DNA of 64,000 nucleotides from the NCBI GenBank assembly GCA_000333235.1, contig CAPN01000010.1:62001-126000 (forward strand). Direction: 5' to 3'. The stretch comes from Pseudoalteromonas luteoviolacea B = ATCC 29581 (lineage in GTDB: Bacteria > Pseudomonadota > Gammaproteobacteria > Enterobacterales > Alteromonadaceae). The notes beneath the pieces are model-generated. The model did no database searches. It was not told the DNA's origin and was given only the letters and a program-made list of their open reading frames with translations. This document shows positions 17,796-27,667 of the stretch, piece after piece; position 1 is the first letter of the stretch; each line of letters starts with the position of its first letter. The position numbers and the translations under genes are program-made.

Positions 17796-18659
17796 CTATT
17801 TCATTACAAAATTTGGATTCGTTTCATTCGGATTTAGCACGCCACTGTAGCCATGAATACCAATGTCTCGCAAGACCAGATTCGGATTGCTTTTTTGTAA
17901 GATTTGCTCAAACGGATTATAGGGCGGAATGGTGGCCGGATCGGGATATAATGTATTGTTAATGCCACGTGCTTCCTTGCCCAGAATCGGCAAGCGCTCT
18001 TTCAGCCACGCATACACATTGTCTTCTTTCATTTCGTATTTGCTGAGATTGCGCACGGCAAACTCATACGCCTCTACCATGCAGTCAAATCCCGCTGGTG
18101 GATTGGCTTTGTTTTCCTCAATCCAAACATGCATAGGCCCGATGTTCTTCGCCATCGAATCATGAATGTTTTGCATTTCCAGTACCGCTAACCGGATTAA
18201 ATTGGCCTTCCATCGATTGGTCGGGCTTAATTCTGCAATTGTATCGTTAATATTGTGCAGCTTAATCCATTCTTTGTTTTTCCCTTCTTCTCGCACCGCA
18301 TGGCGTCTTATCCATTCGTTCGCCACGGCGTGCGCCACCGTTTCTTGAGACACCTCACCATCAGCAAGCGACGTAAACAGCGATTCTAGGTGATTAGCAC
18401 GGTTTTCCATGTGCCAATCTGCGTTTTTCATGGCGTAATTTTTAGAATCAATTGCTTCCTTTAGTGCATTGATTTCTCGCTGCAATCGAACGCGTTCGCT
18501 GGCGCTGTTGGCTTCCGCATTGTTCAGTAGGTGCACCAAATGATTGTGTTTGTGCACCAGCTCATTGTATTTGCTTTCGCTCACGCTGCCTTCGATCAAC
18601 CCAAGGTTTTGGGCTAATCGATGGCCAATCGCGTGTCCTATTCCACCAGCAAGGCTCAT
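17796..18659 (-). CDS. Unknown coiled-coil protein
   Basis: Not recognised. ATG 18659 is chosen because a strong AGGAGAG site precedes it; the frame runs open to 18713. The 287 residues start with a small, Gly/Ala-rich amphipathic stretch (MSLAGGIGHAIGHRLAQNLG), then a long charged helix with heptad character (about 28-110, likely coiled coil), a helical middle with several Trp, and a Pro/Asn-rich C-terminus (about 235-287). There is no signal peptide, lipobox or catalytic motif. It stands alone between a decayed antitoxin and ggt. The glycine-rich N-terminus could touch a membrane, but this is speculation. A role in acquired or defence biology is possible but unsupported. Confidence 0.7.
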   Translation of the reverse strand: MSLAGGIGHAIGHRLAQNLGLIEGSVSESKYNELVHKHNHLVHLLNNAEANSASERVRLQREINALKEAIDSKNYAMKNADWHMENRANHLESLFTSLADGEVSQETVAHAVANEWIRRHAVREEGKNKEWIKLHNINDTIAELSPTNRWKANLIRLAVLEMQNIHDSMAKNIGPMHVWIEENKANPPAGFDCMVEAYEFAVRNLSKYEMKEDNVYAWLKERLPILGKEARGINNTLYPDPATIPPYNPFEQILQKSNPNLVLRDIGIHGYSGVLNPNETNPNFVMK

Positions 18660-18884
18660 TGCTCTCTCCTGCCAAATCTTTTTATACGTTGATATGTTAC
18701 ATATAGTAAACAATTATGATGAAAAAGCGAACACCACCTCAACGTATTATCTTAACCAATGCTGTACCTTGCCACTGCGACCTTTGGTGAATTGCCTTTA
18801 GGTTACTCCCCTGATTTAGTGGACACACCAACACATGAATGCTCTAATTCAAACGATTGCAATTTCACCACGGGAACCAAAATA

Positions 18885-20627
18885 ATGATAAAAATCATCC
18901 CTTTTGTTGCGGCGCTGTGTATCAGCACCAGTGCTATCGCCGCGCCAAGTCCAACCATCATTAAAGCCGAAGACACGTCTATTTTTAGTGCGCTCGATAC
19001 TGCACAGCCAATTTGGGCAAAAGATGGCATGGTATCCAGTCAGGAGGCACTCGCGTCACAAGTTGGCGTCAACATACTGAGACAAGGCGGAAATGCGGTC
19101 GATGCTGCGGTTGCCGTAGGGTTTAGTTTAGCTGTTACGCTCCCGCGGGCCGGCAACCTCGGGGGTGGCGGGTTTATGCTGGTGCATTTAGCAAAAGAGC
19201 AAAAAACCATTGCTATTGATTATCGTGAAATGGCACCGGCACGTGCGCACAAAGATATTTTTCTCGATGAACAGGGTAACGCGGTATCAGAATTAAGTCG
19301 TTCTCATGGTCTGGCGGTTGGCGTACCGGGCACGGTGATGGGGTTAGAACTGGCGCTACAGAAATATGGCACCATGACCATGCAGCAAGTTACCCAAGCC
19401 GCAATCAAATTAGCTCGCGACGGTATTGCCGTGACGCCAGATCTCGCCAATTCGTTAGCCGGATTAAAAGCACGAATTGCAAAATGGCCAAGCTCCGCTG
19501 AAGTTTTTTATAAACTAGACGGTGAAAACTATTTACCTGGAGAAGTACTGAAACAACCTGAACTGGCCCACTCTTTAGCACTCATTGCAAAGCACGGCAG
19601 TAAAGGGTTTTATCACGGTGAAACCGCCGAGAAAATCGTTGCTGCGGTTCAGTCAGCCGGTGGCATCATGACGATGAAGGATCTCGCTGCTTATCGCGCT
19701 GCCGAGCGAACTCCCGTTGCTGGTAGCTATCGAGGCTATCAAGTGATATCCATGCCGCCACCGTCGTCGGGCGGTTTACATCTCATTCAACTATTGAATA
19801 TTTTAGAGCATCACCCTATCTCTGCGCTAGGTCACAACAGCGCGGCAACTCTGCACTTAATGGCAGAAGCCATGAAACGTGCTTATGCAGATCGCAGTGA
19901 ATATTTAGGCGATCCTGATTTCTATCAAGTGCCCGTAAACGCCCTTATCAACAAAACGTATGCAAAACAATTAGCACAGCAAATCGATCCTAACCGTGCA
20001 ACCCCAAGCAGTGCTATCAAACCCGGCAACCTTGCACCCTATGAAAGCGATCAAACGACCCATTACTCCGTCGTTGATAAATGGGGAAATGCGGTCAGTA
20101 ATACCTACACCCTCAATTTTAGCTATGGGTCGGGGCTGGTCGCTAAAGGCACCGGTATTTTGCTCAATAACGAAATGGATGACTTTTCGGCAAAGCCCGG
20201 AGTACCGAATGGATTTGGCTTAGTCGGTGGGGATGCGAATGCTGTAGAAGGGGGCAAACGCCCATTAAGTTCAATGACCCCAACAATTGTACTAAAAGAA
20301 GGTAAGCCCTTCTTAGTCACCGGCAGCCCTGGCGGATCGCGGATCATTACAACCACATTACAAGTGGTTATGAATGTCATTGATCATGGACTTAATATTG
20401 CAGAAGCCACTAATGCCTCTCGTGTGCATCACCAATGGCTACCCGACGAACTGCGCATTGAACGAAGTTTAAACCCCGATACCAAAGCGCTGCTCGAAGC
20501 TAAAGGCCATACCCTATCCGTGCAATCGGCAATGGGTTCAACTCAGTCAATTATGGTCACAGAACATGGGTTATATGGGGCATCAGATCTGCGTGTATCC
20601 GGCAGTGCAGCCATAGGTTACAAGTAA
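18885..20627 (+). CDS. ggt: Gamma-glutamyltransferase (GGT)
   Basis: Periplasmic N-terminal-nucleophile hydrolase that cleaves or transfers the gamma-glutamyl group of glutathione. ATG 18885 gives a normal signal peptide (cut after AIA-A, about residue 20) and 580 residues; the open frame back to 18759 would add an unrelated hydrophilic leader. The autoprocessing and nucleophile Thr is in QTTHYSVVDKWGNAVS. Other motifs: PRAGNLGGGGFM and the oxyanion-site region GSPGGSRI. A strong terminator follows, between ggt and convergent ung. Confidence 0.94.
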   Translation: MIKIIPFVAALCISTSAIAAPSPTIIKAEDTSIFSALDTAQPIWAKDGMVSSQEALASQVGVNILRQGGNAVDAAVAVGFSLAVTLPRAGNLGGGGFMLVHLAKEQKTIAIDYREMAPARAHKDIFLDEQGNAVSELSRSHGLAVGVPGTVMGLELALQKYGTMTMQQVTQAAIKLARDGIAVTPDLANSLAGLKARIAKWPSSAEVFYKLDGENYLPGEVLKQPELAHSLALIAKHGSKGFYHGETAEKIVAAVQSAGGIMTMKDLAAYRAAERTPVAGSYRGYQVISMPPPSSGGLHLIQLLNILEHHPISALGHNSAATLHLMAEAMKRAYADRSEYLGDPDFYQVPVNALINKTYAKQLAQQIDPNRATPSSAIKPGNLAPYESDQTTHYSVVDKWGNAVSNTYTLNFSYGSGLVAKGTGILLNNEMDDFSAKPGVPNGFGLVGGDANAVEGGKRPLSSMTPTIVLKEGKPFLVTGSPGGSRIITTTLQVVMNVIDHGLNIAEATNASRVHHQWLPDELRIERSLNPDTKALLEAKGHTLSVQSAMGSTQSIMVTEHGLYGASDLRVSGSAAIGYK

Positions 20628-20644
20628 TACCCACCGAGAAAATC

Positions 20645-20672
20645 AAAACGGGCGTACATGACGCCCGTTTTT
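20645..20672. terminator. Terminator between convergent ggt and ung
   Basis: Hairpin AAAACGGGCGT-ACATG-ACGCCCGTTTT with T tail on the plus strand and an A-rich 5' side, so it may work in both directions. Confidence 0.9.
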
Positions 20673-20687
20673 GGTTAGGTAATGCTT

Positions 20688-21347
20688 CTACACCTGCCAG
20701 TTTATGGGGGATTTTCCCATCGACTCAAGCAAACGATTAGTCATAATAAAGTGATCACAGCCAAAAAAACCTCGATGTGCGGAAAGTGGTGACGGATGTG
20801 GCGCTTGCAGTACATGATGACGTGCCGTATCGATGACTTTGCCTTTTTTCTGTGCGTGAGCACCCCACAGCAAAAATACGATCCCATTACCCTGTTCGTT
20901 AAGCTTCTCAATCACCACATCAGTAAACCGTTCCCAGCCTAACTGTTTATGAGAATGAGCTTGGCCTTGCTCTACGGTCAATACGGTATTGAGCAATAAC
21001 ACGCCTTGTTCTGCCCACGGCAGTAAATAGCCATGATTGGGGATAGTAAACCCAGAAATACTCGCCGCCAGTTCTTTGTACATGTTGGCCAATGAAGGTG
21101 GCGGCTTTACACCTGGCAAAACAGAAAAACTTAACCCATGTGCTTGGTTTGGTCCATGATAGGGATCTTGCCCTAATATCACGACGTTTACGTGTTCGAA
21201 CGACGTCGTTTTAAATGCCGTAAAAACCTGATCTTCAGGAGGGTACACCGTTATGCCTGCCGCTCGGCGCCTTGCAACATAATCAAGCGTATCCTTAAAA
21301 TATGCTTGTTGTTGCTCTTGTTCCAGAATATCACTCCACGTGGTCAT
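20688..21347 (-). CDS. ung: Uracil-DNA glycosylase
   Basis: Family 1 UDG, removing uracil from DNA in base-excision repair. The 219 residues contain the catalytic [18 protein letters not shown] block (general base Asp) and the DNA-intercalating loop [17 protein letters not shown] 21347 (MTTWSDIL) gives normal length. The gene start overlaps the 3' end of btuF by 17 bases, so it is translationally tied to the cobalamin operon and appears to be its last gene, an uncommon setting for ung. Confidence 0.95.
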   Translation of the reverse strand: MTTWSDILEQEQQQAYFKDTLDYVARRRAAGITVYPPEDQVFTAFKTTSFEHVNVVILGQDPYHGPNQAHGLSFSVLPGVKPPPSLANMYKELAASISGFTIPNHGYLLPWAEQGVLLLNTVLTVEQGQAHSHKQLGWERFTDVVIEKLNEQGNGIVFLLWGAHAQKKGKVIDTARHHVLQAPHPSPLSAHRGFFGCDHFIMTNRLLESMGKSPINWQV

Positions 21348-22218
21348 GCTGTTTCCTCTGTTGATAGAATCGCCTAGAGGTGTCGAGTTTAGCACAGAGA
21401 TCTTCAACCCCGGCTAAAACACGCGTGCTGTATCGGTGCAACAAGTCTGCGTCGACTTGGATCACCTGATTGTATTTTCCTGCTGCAATTTCAGGCCAGG
21501 TTTGCCAGTCAATAAACGTGACGTGCTGCTTGGTTTTCTCTATTGGCGCTACAATCACATCTGGTTTACTGTGTAGCACATTTTCAAGACTGAGCTGAGG
21601 ATAGTCATTGCTCGCCTCTGCAAACACATTTTCAACATGGCATAACTCCAACAACTGATGGATCCACGTATCTTTGTTGATGCTCATCATCGGTTCTGGC
21701 CAGAGTTGATAAAAGACGCGCAGCGACGTGCTATTTTGGTAACGTGTGTGTATTTTTGCAAAACGACGTTCAAACTCAAGGGCGGCGTATTCCGCTTGCG
21801 CTGCGAGGCCAGTCAACTCGCCAAAACGACGCAGTTCAGTGGCAACATCACGAATGTGCTCGGCGTGGCTGTAAACAACTGGGATACCAAGTGCTGCAAT
21901 TTTTGCAAGATCGTCTTTTTTATTTCCTGTTTGCCATGCAATAACGACATCAGGCTCAAGTGCTAAAAGCTTTTCAAGGACAATCCCGTGATACCCACCA
22001 ATGCGAGGGATATCTCGCGCAGCACGCGGATAATCGGCATAATCCACTGTGCCAACAATGCGATCCCCGGCCCCTATAACAAACAAATTTTCGACAATGT
22101 GTGGGGCAAGCGCCACAATGCGCTGGGCATTTTTAATCGGCGTATCGAGCTTTGGCTTTGCCTGAACAAACGCAGAAAACAGACACAGCAACATTAGACA
22201 ATAGGATATTCCTTTCAT
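21331..22218 (-). CDS. btuF: Periplasmic cobalamin-binding protein BtuF
   Basis: Substrate-binding protein of the B12 ABC importer, delivering cobalamin from the periplasm to BtuCD. The 295 residues begin with a signal peptide (cut near VQA-K) and show the class III (helical backbone) binding-protein fold: [36 protein letters not shown], and a C-terminal lobe with [13 protein letters not shown]. It follows cobO by 12 bases, with ribosome-binding site GGAGCGCG. Confidence 0.9.
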   Translation of the reverse strand: MKGISYCLMLLCLFSAFVQAKPKLDTPIKNAQRIVALAPHIVENLFVIGAGDRIVGTVDYADYPRAARDIPRIGGYHGIVLEKLLALEPDVVIAWQTGNKKDDLAKIAALGIPVVYSHAEHIRDVATELRRFGELTGLAAQAEYAALEFERRFAKIHTRYQNSTSLRVFYQLWPEPMMSINKDTWIHQLLELCHVENVFAEASNDYPQLSLENVLHSKPDVIVAPIEKTKQHVTFIDWQTWPEIAAGKYNQVIQVDADLLHRYSTRVLAGVEDLCAKLDTSRRFYQQRKQHDHVE

Positions 22219-22227
22219 TCGCGCTCC

Positions 22228-22815
22228 TTAAAAGTCGAATCCTTTACGAGCTTTAACACCAGCTTCAAACGCATGTTTTATGTTTTGAACTTCACTGACT
22301 GTATCTGCCATGTCTTTTAAACGACGATGAGCCCCTCTGCCTGTGATGATCACCGATTGCATCGCCGGACGGCTTTCAAGAGCAGTGATCACTTCTTCTA
22401 AGTCAAGATAATCGTAAGTAACCATGTAGGTAATTTCATCAAGGAGCACGAGATCAATGGTTTCGTCTTGCAACCATACTTTTGCTTGTGCCCACGTTTC
22501 TTGTGCTGCTTGAGTGTCAGTCTCTCGGTTTTGCGTTTCCCACGTGAATCCAGTTTTCATGACCGCAAATGGTACTCCTGCTTTTTCGAGCAGGTTACGT
22601 TCTCCGCACTCCCACATGCCTTTGATAAACTGCACGACCGCAGCGTTCATACCATGCCCTACACAACGCGCCACCGTGCCAAATCCTGAGGTCGATTTGC
22701 CTTTTCCGTTCCCTGTAATAACTTGCAAAATGCCTTTTTCAATTTGTGCTGCAGCGACTTTTGCATCAACCTGTTCTTTTACTTTTTGCTGGCGTTGTTG
22801 GTGTTTATCGCTCAT
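22228..22815 (-). CDS. cobO: Corrinoid adenosyltransferase (CobA/BtuR/CobO)
   Basis: Transfers the 5'-deoxyadenosyl group of ATP to reduced cob(I)inamide, cob(I)yrinate diamide or cobalamin, both in de novo synthesis and in salvage. The 195 residues have a P-loop GNGKGKST (about 38-45), VVQFIKGMW, a DEITY Walker B-like segment, and [12 protein letters not shown] 22815 overlaps the end of cobQ by 11 bases. The E. coli name would be btuR. Confidence 0.93.
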   Translation of the reverse strand: MSDKHQQRQQKVKEQVDAKVAAAQIEKGILQVITGNGKGKSTSGFGTVARCVGHGMNAAVVQFIKGMWECGERNLLEKAGVPFAVMKTGFTWETQNRETDTQAAQETWAQAKVWLQDETIDLVLLDEITYMVTYDYLDLEEVITALESRPAMQSVIITGRGAHRRLKDMADTVSEVQNIKHAFEAGVKARKGFDF

Positions 22816-24292
22816 GGTCCTCCTCATGTGCTAAAGAAAAGAGTAAATCTAGATTTAAATGTTGTTCACACACATCTGCTAATCGCTCAAGTTGTGCTTC
22901 TCGATGTTGAGCTAAATCAAATGAATTTGCATGCCATTGCCCTGGCTTTGCCCAATTCAAAATTTGTGTACACGCCTCTGGCACGTCAAAAAGGCCATGT
23001 AAATACGTGCCAGCAATTTGATTATCGTGTGTAATGAAACCATCTTGCGTAAATCCCAGTGGATGGTTGCTAAAATGCAGAAACGGCTGTTCAAGTGCCT
23101 GACCAAACGAACGACCGGCATGGATTTCATAACCCGTTATCGACACCCGCTCACCATCAAGCAAACAATTCCCGGTTGCTTGAGTTAATACTTTCTCGAC
23201 GCCAAGTTCCGTCACGATCTCGACCAGCTTTAATCCTGCAGTACTGATAGCAGAAGATTCAACCTGATGGGGATCACGAACTTCTTGACCTAGCATTTGC
23301 ATACCGCCACAGATCCCCAACACTTTTCCACCATAACGAAGATGGCGTCTTATTTCGTCTGGCCAACTTTCATTCATTAAAAAAGTTAAGTCACCTGGCA
23401 CATTTTTGCTGCCGGGCAAAATGATTAAATCCACCTCTCCAATGCATTCGGTATGACGAACATAACGCAAGTTAACGTGTGGGTTTAACCGTAAACTATC
23501 GAAATCGGTATGATTGCTAATATGAGGGAATAGCAACACGGCTATAGTTATTTGTGGATCTGCCACACGATTTTCAATTGCAATCGCATCTTCGGCATCA
23601 AGCGCTAAATCATGTAGATAAGGTAAGACCCCCAAAACCGGTTTGTTTGTGTAAGATTCAAGCCACTCTAACCCACTTTGCAACAAGGTGATATCACCAC
23701 GAAAGCGGTTGATCACAAACCCTTTAACCAGTGCTTGTTCTTGTTTTGAGAGCAAAGCCAACGTACCAACGAGATGAGCAAAAACACCTCCTTTGTCAAT
23801 GTCAGCAATCAAGATAACCGGCGCACTAACTTCGCAAGCAAACCCCATATTCGCGATATCGTTAGCGCGTAAGTTGATCTCAGCCGGACTGCCTGCCCCC
23901 TCCACTAAACACCACTCAAAGCATGTTGATAATCGCTCATGTGAATCAAGTACCGCTTGCATCGCAACCTTTTTATAATCGTGATAAGACGCGGCTTCCA
24001 TATTTGAAATCGCCTTACCGTGGACGATCACTTGCGCGCCGGTGTCACTGTTTGGTTTAAGCAAAATTGGGTTAAAATCCGTCGACAGCGGTTGTTTTGC
24101 TGCAATAGCCTGCAACGCTTGGGCTCTGCCAATTTCGCCGCCATCGGGTGTCACAGCACTATTGAGCGCCATATTTTGAGGTTTAAATGGTGCGACTGAC
24201 ACGCCTTTACGCGCAAGGACTCGACAAAGCCCTGCAACTAACGTACTTTTCCCCGCGTCCGACGTGGTGCCTTGAACCATTAGTGTTTTCAA
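22805..24292 (-). CDS. cobQ: Cobyric acid synthase
   Basis: Glutamine-dependent amidase forming cobyric acid from adenosylcobyrinic a,c-diamide by four amidations. The 495 residues have an N-terminal BioD-like ATPase domain ([12 protein letters not shown] near the start; [14 protein letters not shown]) and a C-terminal class I glutaminase domain with the nucleophile Cys in [12 protein letters not shown] and a catalytic His in GTYLHGLFD. The chosen start is TTG 24292 within a TTGA overlap with cobU, with GGGGAG 6 bases upstream; ATG 24280 is an alternative. Confidence 0.93.
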   Translation of the reverse strand: MKTLMVQGTTSDAGKSTLVAGLCRVLARKGVSVAPFKPQNMALNSAVTPDGGEIGRAQALQAIAAKQPLSTDFNPILLKPNSDTGAQVIVHGKAISNMEAASYHDYKKVAMQAVLDSHERLSTCFEWCLVEGAGSPAEINLRANDIANMGFACEVSAPVILIADIDKGGVFAHLVGTLALLSKQEQALVKGFVINRFRGDITLLQSGLEWLESYTNKPVLGVLPYLHDLALDAEDAIAIENRVADPQITIAVLLFPHISNHTDFDSLRLNPHVNLRYVRHTECIGEVDLIILPGSKNVPGDLTFLMNESWPDEIRRHLRYGGKVLGICGGMQMLGQEVRDPHQVESSAISTAGLKLVEIVTELGVEKVLTQATGNCLLDGERVSITGYEIHAGRSFGQALEQPFLHFSNHPLGFTQDGFITHDNQIAGTYLHGLFDVPEACTQILNWAKPGQWHANSFDLAQHREAQLERLADVCEQHLNLDLLFSLAHEEDHER

Positions 24293-24825
24293 CGTTCACT
24301 CCCCGCTTTCAGAGTAACGCTAAGCCCTGCCATCACGAAATCGACGCGTTCAGCAAATGCAGCAAGATCTTGGTGTAACCACCCTGACTCATCGACAAAG
24401 GTACGGCTTAACTCTCCAAGAGGTACGATGCCATGTCCGACTTCGTTACTGACTAAAAACAACGAATGCGTTGAGGTTTGAAGCGCTGATAACAGCTCAC
24501 GTTTTGCATCTTGAAAAGCTGCTAAGCCTTTTTCACACAACCAATTCGATAACCAAAGTGTTAAACAATCGATGACGACAATACTTTGCTTTGGTAATGT
24601 TCCAAGCGTTGTCGAGAGGTTAAATGGTGTTTCTATCGTTTGCCAATGCGCATCACGCTCTTGCTGATGTCGCTCAATTCGCTCTCGCATTTCGTCGTCT
24701 TTTGCGCTCGCCGTGGCAACGTAATACAGCGGCCTATTTAATCGTACTGCAAGGGCTTTAGCTCGTGCCAGTGCCATTTTACTTTTACCTGAGCGAGCGC
24801 CTCCGATCAGCAGGGTAACACTCAT
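24289..24825 (-). CDS. cobU: Adenosylcobinamide kinase / guanylyltransferase
   Basis: Bifunctional enzyme phosphorylating adenosylcobinamide and then adding GMP, giving AdoCbi-GDP for CobS. P-loop GGARSGKSK lies at the N-terminus, followed by [13 protein letters not shown], the [14 protein letters not shown] block whose His is guanylylated in the family, [12 protein letters not shown] and [15 protein letters not shown] 24825 forms a 4-base ATGA overlap with cobS and gives 178 residues; a second ATG two codons upstream is possible. Confidence 0.94.
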   Translation of the reverse strand: MSVTLLIGGARSGKSKMALARAKALAVRLNRPLYYVATASAKDDEMRERIERHQQERDAHWQTIETPFNLSTTLGTLPKQSIVVIDCLTLWLSNWLCEKGLAAFQDAKRELLSALQTSTHSLFLVSNEVGHGIVPLGELSRTFVDESGWLHQDLAAFAERVDFVMAGLSVTLKAGSER

Positions 24826-25601
24826 TGCCATAACGCCACGAAATAGAGATACACGGCAACTTCATTTAATTGCTGAGCAGCGCCTAAACAATCCCCAGTG
24901 TAACCACCTAACTGTTTTTTAAACCAAAGTGAACACAAAAAACGAATAACAGAAAGTAAAACAATGAGGCCTGCAAAAAACCACATACTAAGTGGCGTGA
25001 CAAACCAAAGAACAATCACAGTAATAAAGGCACTGTACCAGAGTAACTGTTCACTATCGCGTGATAGTTTCTTGGCAATCGGTTTTACCTTTGATAGTGC
25101 ATCAGCTTGAACATACTTGAGTTTTTGGATCAAACTTGTCGCAAATGCACGGCTTAGAACATGTCCAAGAACTAACGCTACGAGCACAGGCCACAATTCG
25201 TCTGTTAAAGCCACTAAACTAAGGTATTTTACCAGTAGCAATATCATTAATGCAGCAGCCCCATACGTACCAAGGCGGCTATCTTTCATTATGGATAGTT
25301 TGTCTTCGTGCGACCAACCTCCTCCAAAGCCATCCCACACATCGGCAAAACCATCTTCATGAAAAGCACCGGTAAGTAAAAGCCCAATGGCTAAAACCAA
25401 TGCGATCGAAATATCGGTTGGAAAAATACTGCTCAGCGCAACATAACTTAGACTCAACAGCAATCCGATTAAAAGCCCTACCAGCGCAAAGTAGCCACTA
25501 GACTCATTGAGCTCATAGTCGTTCACTTCACCCTCAACTTTCACCGGCAAACGAGTCAAAAAGATGGTCGCTAATTTAAAATGCTGTACATTAAAGTTCA
25601 T
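24822..25601 (-). CDS. cobS: Adenosylcobinamide-GDP ribazoletransferase (cobalamin synthase)
   Basis: Membrane enzyme joining AdoCbi-GDP with alpha-ribazole (phosphate) to give adenosylcobalamin (phosphate). The 259 residues are strongly hydrophobic with six to seven membrane segments. The N-terminal FLTRLPVKV and the acidic metal-binding motif HEDGFADVWDGFGGG, conserved in CobS, are both present. It has ATGA overlaps with cobT upstream and cobU downstream, so the block is tightly coupled. Confidence 0.94.
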   Translation of the reverse strand: MNFNVQHFKLATIFLTRLPVKVEGEVNDYELNESSGYFALVGLLIGLLLSLSYVALSSIFPTDISIALVLAIGLLLTGAFHEDGFADVWDGFGGGWSHEDKLSIMKDSRLGTYGAAALMILLLVKYLSLVALTDELWPVLVALVLGHVLSRAFATSLIQKLKYVQADALSKVKPIAKKLSRDSEQLLWYSAFITVIVLWFVTPLSMWFFAGLIVLLSVIRFLCSLWFKKQLGGYTGDCLGAAQQLNEVAVYLYFVALWQ

Positions 25602-26659
25602 TCATTTACCTCTAATACCTTCGCTTCACTGAAACTGGCCATATCATTATAAAATGCAGCTGCGCATTGTATTAACGGTAAAGCCAACGCGGCGCCTGTT
25701 CCCTCGCCTAAACGTAATGACAAGTTTAGTAATGCTTCAACGCCTAAATCTGCCAACATGGTTTTATGTGCGGCTTCGTCCGAGGTATGTGCGAACACGA
25801 GATAGTCTTTAACATTGGGTTCTATTTTGACCGCCAACATTGCCGCTGCTGTGGCGATAAAACCATCCACTATGACTATTTTTTGATGAACGCTTGCTCG
25901 TAACATTGCACCAACCAAGTGCACAATTTCAAAACCACCTAAGCGCCTTAATATTTCGATGGGGGAAGCAAGGTAAGAACCATGCAATGTCAGCGCTTGA
26001 CGGATAAGCTTTTTCTTCTTCATAACGATGTCATCACTCACCCCAGTACCGCGTCCGACCGTTTCGTCCACACTTCGCCCTGTAATTGCGCAATAAATTG
26101 CCGCTGCGCTCGAGGTATTGCCAATCCCCATTTCACCAAACGCAAACACGTTTGTACCGTTCATGACAAACTTGTCTATCAATTCACTGACGTTAGCAAG
26201 GCCGAGTTCAACTTGCGCGGCTGTCATTGCACTCTCTAAATGAAATGGCGCCGTACTCTCACCTAATCGCGATGAATAAACATTTAACTCTTTTGCTGGC
26301 TCCTTTAATATACCGCAGTCAACAACAGTGAGATGCCAACTTAACGTTCGACAAAACGCATTGATTGCAGCGCCACCGTGAGCAAAGTTCGCAACCATTT
26401 GAGTGGTAACTTCACTTGGTGCAATTGATACACCTTCGCGGGCAATGCCATGATCCCCAGCAAAAACAATCATGGTAGGCGCTTCTAGGTGGATTTTCTG
26501 TGACCTACTATCGGTTAAAACCAATGCCAATTGTTTTGCAAGTGTTTCAAGTTGACCAAGCGCACCGAGCGGCTTAGTTTTAGAATCAAGGTGCGTTTGA
26601 ACAGCATGCTCATGAGTTCGATTCAGTTTTGGTACACTGAAGTGTTGGCGAAAATCCAT
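25598..26659 (-). CDS. cobT: Nicotinate-nucleotide-dimethylbenzimidazole phosphoribosyltransferase
   Basis: Makes alpha-ribazole-5'-phosphate from nicotinate mononucleotide and a lower-ligand base. Motifs in the 353 residues: DSKTKPLGALGQLE near the N-terminus, VFAGDHGIAREGVS, GEMGIGNTSSAAA, and C-terminal LRLGEGTGAALAL with the catalytic Glu. It overlaps btuC upstream by one base (TAATG) and cobS downstream by four. Confidence 0.95.
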   Translation of the reverse strand: MDFRQHFSVPKLNRTHEHAVQTHLDSKTKPLGALGQLETLAKQLALVLTDSRSQKIHLEAPTMIVFAGDHGIAREGVSIAPSEVTTQMVANFAHGGAAINAFCRTLSWHLTVVDCGILKEPAKELNVYSSRLGESTAPFHLESAMTAAQVELGLANVSELIDKFVMNGTNVFAFGEMGIGNTSSAAAIYCAITGRSVDETVGRGTGVSDDIVMKKKKLIRQALTLHGSYLASPIEILRRLGGFEIVHLVGAMLRASVHQKIVIVDGFIATAAAMLAVKIEPNVKDYLVFAHTSDEAAHKTMLADLGVEALLNLSLRLGEGTGAALALPLIQCAAAFYNDMASFSEAKVLEVNE

Positions 26660-27666
26660 TACGTTCGGGCCTTAGTTCTAAGTAACAGTAATAAAAGGAA
26701 AAATACACTGCCCGTCGACGCGGTGATCACGCCAACAGGCAATTCTTGGTTTTCAATTAAAGATCGAGCCAGTACATCGACCCATAACATAAACAATCCG
26801 CCACTTAAAAACGTAGCCAATAGTCCACTCGAACGCGTTTGAGATAGAAAGAAACGCACGATATGGGGGATCATTAATCCGACAAAGCCGACGCCCCCGC
26901 AGCTTGCAACTAATACAGCGGTGATCAAAGAACTTAATAACAACATCACAATGCGTAACTTGCTTGCATTCACACCTACCGTTGTTGCACTTTCATCGCC
27001 AAGCAACAACGCATTTAAAGGACGTCGCATAACCATCAATATGACACAGGCACTGAACACAACAGTTACAGGTAACCATAACCATTGCCAATCTGCGCGT
27101 GAAAAACTACCTAGATTCCAAAATAAAATAGCGCTTATGGCTTCTGGATCAGTCCAATACAATAACAAACTCGTTAGTGCACTAAATAAAAACGACAACG
27201 CCACACCAGCTAAAAGCAAAATATCGACCTGTGAACTACGTGCACTGAGCGCAATACCGAGCAACAAGGTTACAGAAAGCATACTTCCAGCAAAGGCCGA
27301 CCCTGCCAAAAACAACCCCGATTGGATACCTGTGATTGAAAACAAAACCACCACGCCAAAAGAAGCCCCCGAAGAAATCCCGAATAAATAAGGATCGGCA
27401 AGCGGGTTACGAGTGACCGTTTGTAACATCACGCCCGCAAGAGCAAGACCCGCGCCTGCACAAAAAGCCAAAATGGCCCGAGGAAGGCGTAACTCTATAA
27501 TAATTTTATTCGTTAATGACTGATAGTCATTTGACGTGAGCGCAGAAAAGACATCACTGACTGACAAGGTTACAGCGCCAAGCGAGAGCGAACTTAAAAA
27601 ACTGATAAAAATCAGACACAAAAGCAAAATAATAAAGGCGGTTTGTGTCCATTTACTGCGCGCCAT
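26659..27666 (-). CDS. btuC: Cobalamin ABC transporter permease BtuC
   Basis: FecCD-family inner-membrane permease (about ten hydrophobic segments) pairing with BtuD and BtuF. The family motif RLPRAILAFCAGAGLALAG is near residue 60, and GLMIPHIVRFF lies in the C-terminal region. The start at 27666 (MARSKWTQ) is one base after the btuD stop and gives 335 residues; ATG 27681 is possible, and longer frames add an Arg-rich leader that overlaps btuD. Substrate assignment to cobalamin comes from the operon and riboswitch. Confidence 0.9.
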   Translation of the reverse strand: MARSKWTQTAFIILLLCLIFISFLSSLSLGAVTLSVSDVFSALTSNDYQSLTNKIIIELRLPRAILAFCAGAGLALAGVMLQTVTRNPLADPYLFGISSGASFGVVVLFSITGIQSGLFLAGSAFAGSMLSVTLLLGIALSARSSQVDILLLAGVALSFLFSALTSLLLYWTDPEAISAILFWNLGSFSRADWQWLWLPVTVVFSACVILMVMRRPLNALLLGDESATTVGVNASKLRIVMLLLSSLITAVLVASCGGVGFVGLMIPHIVRFFLSQTRSSGLLATFLSGGLFMLWVDVLARSLIENQELPVGVITASTGSVFFLLLLLLRTKART

Positions 27667-27667
27667 C

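Noticed and set aside
21658..22834. Several plus-strand frames opposite btuF and cobO
   Set aside because: Shadows of a continuous, overlapping minus-strand operon; no ribosome-binding sites.
26921..27391. 156-codon plus-strand open frame opposite btuC
   Set aside because: Antisense shadow of a clear FecCD permease; no family features.
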